This document shows positions 1 to 5,930 of a stretch of DNA of 5,930 bases, one piece after another. The notes below the pieces were generated by a model. That model did no database searches, had not been told where the DNA came from, and saw only the letters and a program-made list of their open reading frames with translations. Source of the DNA: CAZWSE01 sp964636575 (lineage in GTDB: Bacteria > Pseudomonadota > Alphaproteobacteria > Rhodobacterales > Rhodobacteraceae); assembly GCA_964636575.1 (NCBI GenBank), contig CAZWSE010000148.1:1-5930 (forward strand). The letters run 5' to 3'. Within the stretch, counting starts at the first letter, position 1, and each line of letters opens with the position of its first letter. Both the position numbers and the translations under genes were made by a program.

Positions 1-399
1 GCGGACAAAACCGACCTTCGTTTTTCAGCCCTCGCTGACGCAGCATCTGTTCGCGGGCGCAGCACGTTCTCTGCGGCGTCGCAGCCAAGGTCGTCAAAGC
101 GGCTTGCTGACATCAAATCCAAACTTCACTTTCGCTGCGTGATGCATGAACTCGACGGTTGTGGACTGTGCTGCCGTTGCGCTTTCCACTGTTTGCTGAT
201 GCCGCATGCCCTTGAAAGTACGGCACACGCGTCGCTTCGATCTAAACGATATCGCTCGAACGGTCATTTACGTCCAGTCTGACGCGTAAACTCAAACCAT
301 CCTTTCGCCAAAGTCATGTCGCAAACCCAAGAAGCGGGCGCTTCGAACGTCTATGCATATTCTATAGGCCGCCGATCCTTTGCCCCTATGAGACTAACA
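1..399. other. Left intergenic region, no supported gene
   Basis: No recognisable gene was found in these 399 bases. Plus-strand frame 1 is open from the window edge to a TGA at 280-282 (93 sense codons). Its translation is rich in Arg, Ser, Cys and His, has no domain I recognise and no start with a ribosome site, so I do not call it. The stretch lies downstream of the minus-strand regulator gene and may hold its terminator (see 331-344). No tRNA, repeat array or insertion-sequence end was seen. Confidence 0.5.
331..344 (-). terminator. Weak candidate terminator for dctB-dctD
   Basis: GAAGC and GCTTC form a 5-bp stem around a 4-base loop (6 bp if the loop is only 2 bases). Read on the minus strand, the stem is followed by TTGGGTTT, a poor U-tract. 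It lies 55 bases past the stop codon of the minus-strand regulator gene, where a terminator would be expected. The short stem and broken T run make this a weak call. Confidence 0.25.
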
Positions 400-999
400 T
401 TACATGCGGTATGCCTTTGCCCTGATGCCCAATTTGGCCATACGATCGTAGAGCGTATTGCGTGGCAATTCGAGGGCTTCAGCGGCTTTGGCGACGTTTC
501 CATCCATCTTGATCAAGGCTTGCTCGATGATCTTTTTCTCGTGGAATTCGAGCTTGTTCGTCAGTGACCCGTCCACCTCCTCGACGGTTTTGGCATCCAG
601 TTCCTCACGGATCAAACGGTTTTCCAGAACCAGTTCGCGTTGCTTTAACGCGCGGATAAGGGTGTCGACCAAACGCGCCGGATCGCAGGGTTTTTCAAGG
701 TAGTCGTAAGCGCCTTCTTTTATGGCGCGCATTGCCGTTGGCACATCCGAGTGCCCAGTCAGCAAGATGACGGGGAGTTCCGCATCTCGAGACTGCACAA
801 AGTCTAAAACGTCAAAACCGCTGAAATCCGGCATCTTGATATCTGACAGGATCACACCGCGAAAGTTAGACCGGATGGTCCTGCGCGCTTGGGTAAAACC
901 ATTGGTCGCGATTGGCTCCAGATACTCAAGCTCAAGAGTTTGCACGATTGACGCGCGCAGCACCGGGTCATCCTCGATAACGAGCACTTTATTGATCAT
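400..999 (-). CDS. dctD: DctD-like response regulator lacking the AAA+ domain (receiver + Fis-type HTH)
   Basis: 199-residue response regulator, probably the phosphorylation target of the overlapping DctB-like kinase and controller of the divergent dctPQM operon. Residues 2-120 form a CheY-like receiver of the DctD/NtrC type: acidic pair Asp10-Asp11, phosphoacceptor Asp53 in LSDIKMPD, Thr81 in LLTGHSD and Lys103 in YLEKP. A helical linker (about 117-150) leads directly to a Fis-type helix-turn-helix (about 154-191), with GNVAKAAEALELPRNTLYDR as its recognition part. Normal DctD is about 440 residues with a sigma-54 AAA+ ATPase in between; here no Walker A, Walker B or GAFTGA motif exists, and the frame is intact. 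I chose ATG at 997-999 because GAGGA (1008-1012) precedes it by 8 bases and the receiver begins at once; an upstream in-frame ATG at 1039-1041 lies inside the kinase gene. The start overlaps the kinase stop by 11 bases, suggesting translational coupling. Receiver-HTH architecture resembles RegA/PrrA/ActR, but the receiver and HTH wording is DctD-like. The symbol is given by homology and context. Confidence 0.85.
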   Translation of the reverse strand: MINKVLVIEDDPVLRASIVQTLELEYLEPIATNGFTQARRTIRSNFRGVILSDIKMPDFSGFDVLDFVQSRDAELPVILLTGHSDVPTAMRAIKEGAYDYLEKPCDPARLVDTLIRALKQRELVLENRLIREELDAKTVEEVDGSLTNKLEFHEKKIIEQALIKMDGNVAKAAEALELPRNTLYDRMAKLGIRAKAYRM

Positions 1000-2536
1000 C
1001 TTTAAGTTCCTCACATGGGAATTCGACCAAAAATTCCGCACCTTGGTCTAAGTTTCGACAGCGCAGGTCCCCGCAGAATTGCTGTACGATCCCAAACGAC
1101 AGGGACATCCCCAGCCCCAATCCCTGCGAAGCGCCCAAGTTCTTGGTCGTATAGAACGGTTCAAAGACGCGTGTCGGGTCTGAGATGCCGGTTCCGGTGT
1201 CTTGGAAACGCAGAACTGCCTTGTTGCCCACTTGCTCAAGCTGAACCGACAAGGTCTTGACCTCAGACGTTTCCATTGCGTCAATCGCGTTGGTGATCAG
1301 GTTGAGAATGACCTGTTCCAGACGTACCTGTCCCGCTTTAATCTCGAGACGCTCAGCGGGCAGATCGACCTTGGTCGTCACTTGCGCCGTCTCTAACTCC
1401 TCTGCCGCAAGGACCAACGCGCCTTCAACGGCCTCGCGAATACTGATCAGTTCGGTTGCTGCGACCTCTTGGCGCGCAAATGCCCGAAGGTTTCCAATGA
1501 TCCGGGTGATGCGGCGCACTTGGTTTGAAATCTCAGAAAGGTTTGTATCGACAGGTTCATACCGTTTTCTGGCCAGCAGCTTCCGGCCATTTTCGGAAAA
1601 GTTCAGGATTGCCCCCAGCGGTTGGTTCAGTTCATGACTGATACCCGCCGACAGCCTGCCCATCGCCGCGAGTTGGGAGGTTTTGACCAATTCATCCTGC
1701 GCGGCCTTCAGCTCGTTTGAGCGCTCCTCGACCCGCGCCTCAAGCGTTGCGGACTGGCGTGCTTCAAGTGCCAGACGCCTACGCTGCTGAACCGCGACAG
1801 CACCAATAAGGCCAAGCGCTATTGCGGAGGCCAATGCGAGAAAGAACCGCAGTTGCGCTGTTTCACGGGCATTTCGGACACTGGGATAAATCTCGCCACG
1901 CAGGTTCAACGGGGTAATGAAGTCTTGTAAGCGGATCACTTGTTCGTTTGCGATCTGCGTACTGCCCAAACGCCAAATGTGAATGGGGTGACGTGTTGAC
2001 ATCAGTGTGAGGGGAAACGTCGCTTCCTCAGGATCATCGCCCATGCTTAGCCCCAACAGCTCTGGTCGGTTTGCAACAAATGACAGGTTTTCTTGATCAA
2101 AAAAGACCACCGGCTCTGGTGTCACAGGCCATTCAAACTCAAGCGCGGCCATATCCGCCGATACAACTGCAACTCCCAGAACATCTGACCCGGCACCTAA
2201 AACGCCGCGGCTGAACCGCGTAAGTCGGATACCATCTTCGACCGCGAATTCTGACCCAAGCCGCCCATTCATTGCCGCTCTAACAAGCGAGCGCGAAACA
2301 GTTCTGCCTTCGCGGGCGACGCTAGACGAGGCGATGATACGCCCTCCCGGCTCAACCAGATCGATATGCCATGCGCCGTAGATCAGTCTGAAGTCAGCCA
2401 GTTCGTCCCTGACCGCGTCAGTGACTTCGTTGTGCAAGACCTCGGCCATAATCGGTTCATGCGCGACGAAGTTTGCCAATGCGCGAAACTCATCCAATTG
2501 CAATCGCAGCCTGCTTGCTGCTTCGGTCAGGCGGAC
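989..2536 (-). CDS. dctB: DctB-like C4-dicarboxylate sensor histidine kinase (N-terminus lost in gap)
   Basis: The C-terminal 515 residues of a membrane sensor kinase; the start, short cytoplasmic N-tail and first membrane helix fall in the adjacent N gap. Numbering from the first visible residue: about 1-228 is the periplasmic ligand-sensing region, likely a double PAS-like (PDC/dCACHE) fold as in DctB; 231-249 is a membrane helix (FFLALASAIALGLIGAVAV); about 251-290 is a charged coiled-coil linker; the HisKA box is AGISHELNQPLG with phosphoacceptor His301; then the HATPase domain with N-box LNLITNAIDAM (411-421), G1 DTGTGI (446-451), F-box FEPFYTTK (458-465) and G2 GLGLGMSLSFG (472-482). 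All catalytic boxes are intact. In the DctB family such proteins sense C4-dicarboxylates in the periplasm and phosphorylate DctD. The stop TAA (989-991) lies 11 bases inside the regulator gene. The gene diverges from dctPQM, which supports the substrate guess. The ligand itself is inferred, not shown. Confidence 0.9.
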   Translation of the reverse strand, partial: VRLTEAASRLRLQLDEFRALANFVAHEPIMAEVLHNEVTDAVRDELADFRLIYGAWHIDLVEPGGRIIASSSVAREGRTVSRSLVRAAMNGRLGSEFAVEDGIRLTRFSRGVLGAGSDVLGVAVVSADMAALEFEWPVTPEPVVFFDQENLSFVANRPELLGLSMGDDPEEATFPLTLMSTRHPIHIWRLGSTQIANEQVIRLQDFITPLNLRGEIYPSVRNARETAQLRFFLALASAIALGLIGAVAVQQRRRLALEARQSATLEARVEERSNELKAAQDELVKTSQLAAMGRLSAGISHELNQPLGAILNFSENGRKLLARKRYEPVDTNLSEISNQVRRITRIIGNLRAFARQEVAATELISIREAVEGALVLAAEELETAQVTTKVDLPAERLEIKAGQVRLEQVILNLITNAIDAMETSEVKTLSVQLEQVGNKAVLRFQDTGTGISDPTRVFEPFYTTKNLGASQGLGLGMSLSFGIVQQFCGDLRCRNLDQGAEFLVEFPCEELKDDQ

Positions 2537-2636
2537 NNNNNNNNNNNNNNNNNNNNNNNNNNNNNNNNNNNNNNNNNNNNNNNNNNNNNNNNNNNNNNNN
2601 NNNNNNNNNNNNNNNNNNNNNNNNNNNNNNNNNNNN
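2537..2636. other. Assembly gap (100 N) over dctB start and divergent promoter
   Basis: Exactly 100 N, typical of a fixed-length placeholder, so the true distance is unknown. It hides the kinase N-terminus (probably 40-70 residues including the first membrane helix) and most of the dctB-dctP divergent regulatory region, including any sigma-54 or sigma-70 promoter and regulator binding sites. Only 33 bases of dctP leader remain after it (2637-2669). Confidence 0.9.
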
Positions 2637-2658
2637 GCTGGAGGAGTGTCGGACAACT

Positions 2659-2663
2659 GGGAG
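2659..2663 (+). promoter_or_regulatory. Ribosome binding site of dctP
   Basis: GGGAG sits 6 bases before ATG 2670 and fixes this as the dctP start. A stronger-looking GGAGGAG at 2640-2646 lies 23 bases upstream of the ATG. It runs directly into an in-frame GTG (2646-2648), leaving no spacing to serve that codon, and a start there would put hydrophilic residues in front of the signal peptide. Confidence 0.65.
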
Positions 2664-2669
2664 AGAGAT

Positions 2670-3674
2670 ATGAAAAAGTTCTTGAAAGCGGCGTGCATCG
2701 CAGCCGTTGCATCCGTTCCATCCATCGCGGCCGCGGCTTGTGATGACGGTGAAATCGTCGTTAAGTTCAGCCACGTCACCAACACTGACAAGCACCCAAA
2801 AGGGATTGCCGCGTCACTGCTGGAAGCACGGGTCAACGATGAGATGAACGGCAAGATGTGCCTGGAGGTCTTCCCGAACTCCACGCTTTACAACGACAAC
2901 AAAGTTCTTGAAGCCATGCTTCAGGGCGACGTCCAGCTTGCAGCGCCTTCGCTGTCCAAGTTCGAAAAATTCACTAAGCAATTCCGCATCTTCGATTTGC
3001 CGTTCATGTTCAACGACATCAACGCAGTTGAAGCGTTTCAGGCGTCTGAAGCGGGCCAGGGTATGCTCGACAGCATGCAAAAGCGTGGCCTTCAGGGTCT
3101 GGCCTACTGGCACAACGGAATGAAGCAGATGTCGGCTAACGTGCCTTTGGTCGCGCCGACAGATGCAAACGGTCTGAAGTTCCGGGTTCAATCATCGGAT
3201 GTTCTGGTTGCGCAAATGGAAGCCATCGGTGGCTCACCACAGAAAATGGCGTTCTCCGAAGTTTATGGTGCTTTGCAGCAGGGTGTTGTTGATGGTCAGG
3301 AAAACACTTGGTCCAACATCTTTGGCAAGAAGTTTTTTGAAGTTCAGGACGGCGTGACACAAACAGATCACGGCATCATCGACTATCTGCTGGTAACGAA
3401 TATTGACTGGCTGAATGGTCTTCCAGACGATGTGCGAGAACAGTTTTTGACCATCGTGTCCGAAGTCACAACCACACGTAACGCGGAATCCACTTCAGTG
3501 AACAACGAAGCCAAAGAGGCAATCATCTCTGCCGGTGGCGTCGTGCGTGAATTGTCCGCTGAACAGCGTCAGGCTTGGGTCGATACCATGAAGCCAGTCT
3601 GGGAAAAGTTTGCAGACGATGTGGGTCAGGAAAACATCGATGCCGCCCAAAAAATCAATGCAATGACGAATTAA
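2670..3674 (+). CDS. dctP: TRAP transporter periplasmic C4-dicarboxylate-binding protein DctP
   Basis: 334-residue extracytoplasmic binding protein of the DctP family, the usual length. It binds the dicarboxylate in the periplasm and hands it to DctQM. The N-terminus MKKFLKAAC plus a short hydrophobic Ala-rich stretch is a Sec signal peptide; cleavage is expected after Ala23 (AAA before Cys24), leaving a mature protein that starts CDDGEIVVKFSHV. Family marks follow: KFSHVTNTDKHPKG near the start of the mature protein, EVFPNSTLYND (66-76), FDLPFMF (108-114), LKFRVQSSDV (169-178) with Arg172 as the expected carboxylate-clamping arginine, KMAFSEVYGALQQGVVDGQE (192-211) and NTWSN (212-216). The mature chain holds only two cysteines, Cys24 and Cys64, which could form a disulfide. 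It is first in the dctPQM operon; a strong hairpin follows its stop. C4-dicarboxylate specificity rests on similarity and the dctB/dctD neighbours. Confidence 0.95.
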   Translation: MKKFLKAACIAAVASVPSIAAAACDDGEIVVKFSHVTNTDKHPKGIAASLLEARVNDEMNGKMCLEVFPNSTLYNDNKVLEAMLQGDVQLAAPSLSKFEKFTKQFRIFDLPFMFNDINAVEAFQASEAGQGMLDSMQKRGLQGLAYWHNGMKQMSANVPLVAPTDANGLKFRVQSSDVLVAQMEAIGGSPQKMAFSEVYGALQQGVVDGQENTWSNIFGKKFFEVQDGVTQTDHGIIDYLLVTNIDWLNGLPDDVREQFLTIVSEVTTTRNAESTSVNNEAKEAIISAGGVVRELSAEQRQAWVDTMKPVWEKFADDVGQENIDAAQKINAMTN

Positions 3675-3703
3675 AGCCCGTGCTTTAGGATCATTGGATT
3701 TCT

Positions 3704-3731
3704 CGGGTGCCGAACCTCCCTTCGGCACCCG
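3704..3731 (+). promoter_or_regulatory. Intercistronic stem-loop between dctP and dctQ
   Basis: CGGGTGCCGAA (3704-3714) and TTCGGCACCCG (3721-3731) are perfect reverse complements: an 11-bp GC-rich stem with a 6-base loop (CCTCCC). No T run follows (CTCTAATAT), so it is not a classical full terminator. It ends 11 bases before the dctQ ribosome site. Such hairpins in binding-protein transport operons often protect the upstream message or cause partial termination, so that the binding protein is made in excess over the membrane subunits. That role is inferred here. Confidence 0.75.
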
Positions 3732-3742
3732 CTCTAATATAT

Positions 3743-3747
3743 CGGAG
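3743..3747 (+). promoter_or_regulatory. Ribosome binding site of dctQ
   Basis: CGGAG lies 7 bases before ATG 3755 and decides the dctQ start. The reading frame is open further upstream, but that extension would run through the second arm of the hairpin at 3704-3731 and has no ribosome site. Confidence 0.6.
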
Positions 3748-3754
3748 TATCGGC

Positions 3755-4423
3755 ATGGCCCTATCAAAAGGCCCAACGTCGCGTCTTGATCAGATCGAGG
3801 AAACCGGCATTGCCGTGATCCTTGGGGTCATGACCTTACTGACATTTGCCAACGTCGTTGCGCGCTACGGATTCAATTCCAACATTTTCTACGCGCTGGA
3901 ACTGACGGTTTTCCTGTTTGCATGGCTGGTCTTGCTGGGTGCAAGCTACGCAGTCAAAAAGACATTGCATCTTGGTGTTGACGCGATCATCAACCTGGTC
4001 TCGCCCAAAACAAAACGCGTCACGGCTTTGTTCGTTGTTGCGGTATGTCTGTGCTATGCGTTGCTCCTTTTGAAAGGGTCTTGGGACTATTGGGCGCCTT
4101 ACGCGAACCTTCAGCCAACATCGGGCCGCTGGTTCCCCACGGGGTTCACGGACAACGTGCGCGGGCAGGGTTGGTATGAGACCCAAGACATTCCGGTGCC
4201 GTTTTTTCTGAACTGGTTGGAGGATTTATTTAACGACGGCGATGCTTATGAAAAGCTGCCCAAAGTTGTGCCCTATATTGTTCTCCCGCTGTCTGCGGCC
4301 CTTCTGGTCTGGCGCTTTATCCAAGCCGGTCTGCGCGTTTGGCGCGAAGAACAAGACATGTTGATCGTCAGCCACGAGGCCGAAGACGACGTCGCCGAAG
4401 CTGCGGCGAAACTAAAGGACTGA
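3755..4423 (+). CDS. dctQ: TRAP transporter small membrane subunit DctQ
   Basis: 222-residue inner-membrane protein, the small permease subunit that pairs with DctM and is needed for DctP-dependent transport. Four membrane helices are visible: about 17-36, 45-63, 90-107 and 171-189. Family-typical residues include FANVVARYGF (31-40) after helix 1, the acidic ALEL (47-50) opening helix 2, and LGASYAVKKTLHLGVDAI (61-78). About 60 residues separate helices 3 and 4 (109-168), rich in Trp, Tyr, Pro and Gly; with cytoplasmic N- and C-termini this loop faces the periplasm and could contact DctP. The C-terminal tail (190-222) is charged and helical. The length matches the longer DctQ subclass of C4-dicarboxylate systems. 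It follows dctP by 80 bases with a hairpin between, and its stop is only 4 bases before dctM, suggesting coupled translation. Confidence 0.93.
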   Translation: MALSKGPTSRLDQIEETGIAVILGVMTLLTFANVVARYGFNSNIFYALELTVFLFAWLVLLGASYAVKKTLHLGVDAIINLVSPKTKRVTALFVVAVCLCYALLLLKGSWDYWAPYANLQPTSGRWFPTGFTDNVRGQGWYETQDIPVPFFLNWLEDLFNDGDAYEKLPKVVPYIVLPLSAALLVWRFIQAGLRVWREEQDMLIVSHEAEDDVAEAAAKLKD

Positions 4424-4427
4424 CCTC

Positions 4428-5634
4428 ATGGAAATCGCATTCCTTTTTGGACTGGTTATCGTTTTGATGCTGGTCGGCGTACCAATCGCCATCTCGNNNN
4501 NNNNNNNNNNNNNNNNNNNNNNNNNNNNNNNNNNNNNNNNNNNNNNNNNNNNNNNNNNNNNNNNNNNNNNNNNNNNNNNNNNNNNNNNNNNNNNNNACCG
4601 TTGTGGCCATCGGAACAATCGTGATCTCCGCCATGCGTCAGGTTGGCTATACCAAAGAGTTCGCGGCAGGGGTGATTGCCAATGCAGGCACCCTAGGCAT
4701 CTTGATCCCGCCCTCTATTGTGATGGTGGTCTATGCTGCTGCGGTAGAAGTTTCGGTAGGCCGAATGTTCTTGGCCGGTGTCATCCCCGGTCTGTTGGCC
4801 GGTACCATGTTGATGATCGGCATCTATGTGATGGCGCGGATCAAGGACATGCCATCAGGTGAATTTGCGGGCTTTGGCGAAATCTGGGCCAGCTTCAAGG
4901 ACGCTGTATGGGGTCTGATGTTGATTGTGATCATCATGGTCGGGATCTACGGCGTGCCCGGCGTGACAGGTGCCATTTTCACCCCAACCGAGGCCGCCGC
5001 TGTGGCATCCGTCTATGCCTTTCTTGTCGCCAGTTTCGTCTACCGTGACATGGGCCCGCTCAAAGATGGTGGCTCGGTCTTGACCAAACCACATGCCTTG
5101 ATCACAGCGTTTTGGCACAAGGACACCATGCGAACACTCACCGATGCGGGCAAGTTGATCATAACCCTGATGTTCGTCATCGCCAACGCATTGCTCCTGA
5201 AGCATGTGATCACGGACGAACAGATTCCGCAGAAGATCACAGAAGTGATGTTGTCTTACGGCTTTGGGCCGGTGATGTTCCTTGTGATCGTGAACGTAAT
5301 CCTGCTGATCGGTGGTCAGTTTATGGAGCCATCAGGCCTATTGGTCATCGTCGCGCCACTGGTGTTCCCGATTGCCATGGAACTGGGCATCGACCCGATT
5401 CATTTGGGCATCATTATGGTGGTGAACATGGAAATCGGGATGATCACGCCGCCGGTTGGTTTGAACCTCTTTGTCACCGCTGGCGTTGCCAACATGTCGA
5501 TGATGGGCGTCGTGCGCGCTGCTTTGCCTTTCCTTGCAATCATGTTCGTTTTCTTGATCTTGATCACTTACGTGCCATGGATTTCGACGGTGCTGCCGAA
5601 CGCCGTTATGGGACCAGAGGTCATAATAAAGTAA
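4428..5634 (+). CDS. dctM: TRAP transporter large membrane subunit DctM (interrupted by assembly gap)
   Basis: Large permease subunit that carries the substrate path and ion coupling of the TRAP transporter. The first 23 residues (4428-4496: MEIAFLFGLVIVLMLVGVPIAIS) form the first membrane helix; a 100-N gap follows; the last 345 residues run from 4597 to TAA 5632-5634. Numbering from 4597: the first Pro-Pro motif GTLGILIPPSI (31-41), GIYGVPGVTGAIFTPTEAAA (117-136), and the second Pro-Pro motif MITPPVGLNLFV (282-293), plus many hydrophobic helices, are hallmarks of DctM. Read straight through, the two halves are out of frame (1207 bases in total). Both end on codon boundaries, so the real gap should be a multiple of three; by family length about 80-95 residues are missing. 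The ATG follows the dctQ stop by 4 bases, with AAGGA (4415-4419) 8 bases upstream. A 30-residue hydrophilic stretch (150-180) lies between two helix groups. A terminator follows at 5690. Confidence 0.93.
4497..4596. other. Assembly gap (100 N) inside dctM
   Basis: A fixed 100-N run replaces codons that should encode the second to about fourth membrane segments of DctM, including the conserved stretch before TVVAIG. One hundred is not a multiple of three, and the flanks are in different frames if it is taken literally, so its length is a placeholder; about 240-285 bases would fit a normal DctM. Confidence 0.9.
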
Positions 5635-5689
5635 CGTCTGAAAGGGACTGGTGCGAGTTTAAAGCGCCAATGTATCGGTCAAGATTGGG

Positions 5690-5710
5690 AGCGCGACCCC
5701 GTCGCGTTTT
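5690..5710 (+). terminator. Intrinsic terminator of dctPQM
   Basis: CGCGAC (5692-5697) and GTCGCG (5701-5706) form a 6-bp stem with a CCC loop, extendable by a G-T and an A-T pair at its base, and are followed by TTTT (5707-5710). It lies 55 bases after the dctM stop, as expected for the end of the operon. Confidence 0.7.
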
Positions 5711-5930
5711 CAACTTCACTTTAGGTGAATGATACGACTGGCGTAGCCCGAACGAAGCTGGCGGATCCCACTCATCCCTACAACTCTGGTGAGATCACTC
5801 ACAACGCTGTGCATAATCCAGGTGCCAAGAACAGCCTCACTTACACGCAATCTGCATTCTGTACATTTTGATCCTTGAGATCAGTATTCCTACAATGGTC
5901 TGTACGAACGACTGGTGTTCTCAGCTGCGG
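5711..5930. other. Right intergenic region, no supported gene
   Basis: No recognisable gene in the last 220 bases. There are two small inverted repeats: TTCAC/GTGAA just after the terminator (about 5714-5728) and TGATC/GATCA at 5869-5883 with a 5-base loop. A 48-codon frame from GTG 5725 lacks a spaced ribosome site and any familiar sequence. The stretch may be a leader for a gene beyond the window. Confidence 0.45.

Noticed and set aside
316..567. Plus-strand 83-codon frame overlapping the end of the regulator gene
   Set aside because: It is antisense to the well-supported response regulator, has no recognisable domain and no clear ribosome site.
1000..1041. Upstream in-frame ATG adding 14 residues to the regulator
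   Set aside because: It lies within kinase codons, and the receiver domain begins directly at the ATG at 997-999, which has its own GAGGA site.
2421..2669. Extension of the dctP frame upstream through the N run
   Set aside because: It depends on unknown bases and on antisense kinase sequence; ATG 2670 has a ribosome site and begins a clear signal peptide.
3707..3754. Extension of dctQ by 16 residues upstream
   Set aside because: It would start within the intercistronic hairpin without a ribosome site; ATG 3755 has CGGAG at correct spacing.
4603..5634. GTG at 4603 as the start of a separate 343-residue protein
   Set aside because: The sequence continues the DctM fold from before the gap, with TVV in frame ahead of it; the GTG is an internal valine.
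122..5722. 11-base match AACTTCACTTT near 122-132 and 5711-5722, as possible flanking direct repeats of a mobile island
   Set aside because: It is too short and low in complexity, with no integrase, transposase or tRNA nearby; the genes between are an ordinary transport operon.
5725..5871. Small 48-codon frame starting with GTG after the terminator
   Set aside because: It has no spaced ribosome site, no known motif, and is of a length expected by chance.

Overview
The window holds a compact C4-dicarboxylate uptake locus of the TRAP (tripartite ATP-independent periplasmic) type with its own two-component regulator. Five genes are visible. A minus-strand pair (a DctB-like sensor kinase followed by a DctD-like response regulator) diverges from a plus-strand operon dctP-dctQ-dctM. 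Moderate-to-high GC, the divergent dctBD/dctPQM layout and the wording of the DctP and DctM proteins suggest an alphaproteobacterium, most likely Rhodobacterales (roseobacter group). This is inferred from protein character, not from a marker gene.

Layout. 1-399: no convincing gene; a weak hairpin at 331-344 may end the dctBD transcript. 400-999 (-): response regulator. 989-2536 (-): sensor kinase, with its N-terminus lost in an assembly gap. 2537-2636: 100 N, covering the kinase start and most of the divergent promoter region. 2670-3674 (+): periplasmic binding protein DctP. 3704-3731: strong 11-bp hairpin between dctP and dctQ. 3755-4423 (+): small membrane subunit DctQ. 4428-5634 (+): large membrane subunit DctM, interrupted by a second 100-N gap at 4497-4596. 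5690-5710: good intrinsic terminator. 5711-5930: no recognisable gene.

How it works together (family knowledge applied to these sequences). DctP captures malate, fumarate or succinate in the periplasm and delivers it to the DctQM membrane complex, which imports it using the sodium or proton gradient. The kinase has a periplasmic sensor region between two membrane segments (the first lost in the gap) and a HisKA/HATPase core. It would phosphorylate the regulator, which would control the divergent dctPQM promoter.

The most unusual point is the regulator. It has a DctD/NtrC-like receiver and a Fis-type DNA-binding helix-turn-helix but no sigma-54-activating AAA+ domain between them, giving 199 residues instead of about 440. 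If real, this DctB/DctD pair cannot activate sigma-54 promoters in the classical way. Both N stretches are exactly 100 bases and look like placeholders; in dctM the reading frame shows that the true gap is not 100 bases.
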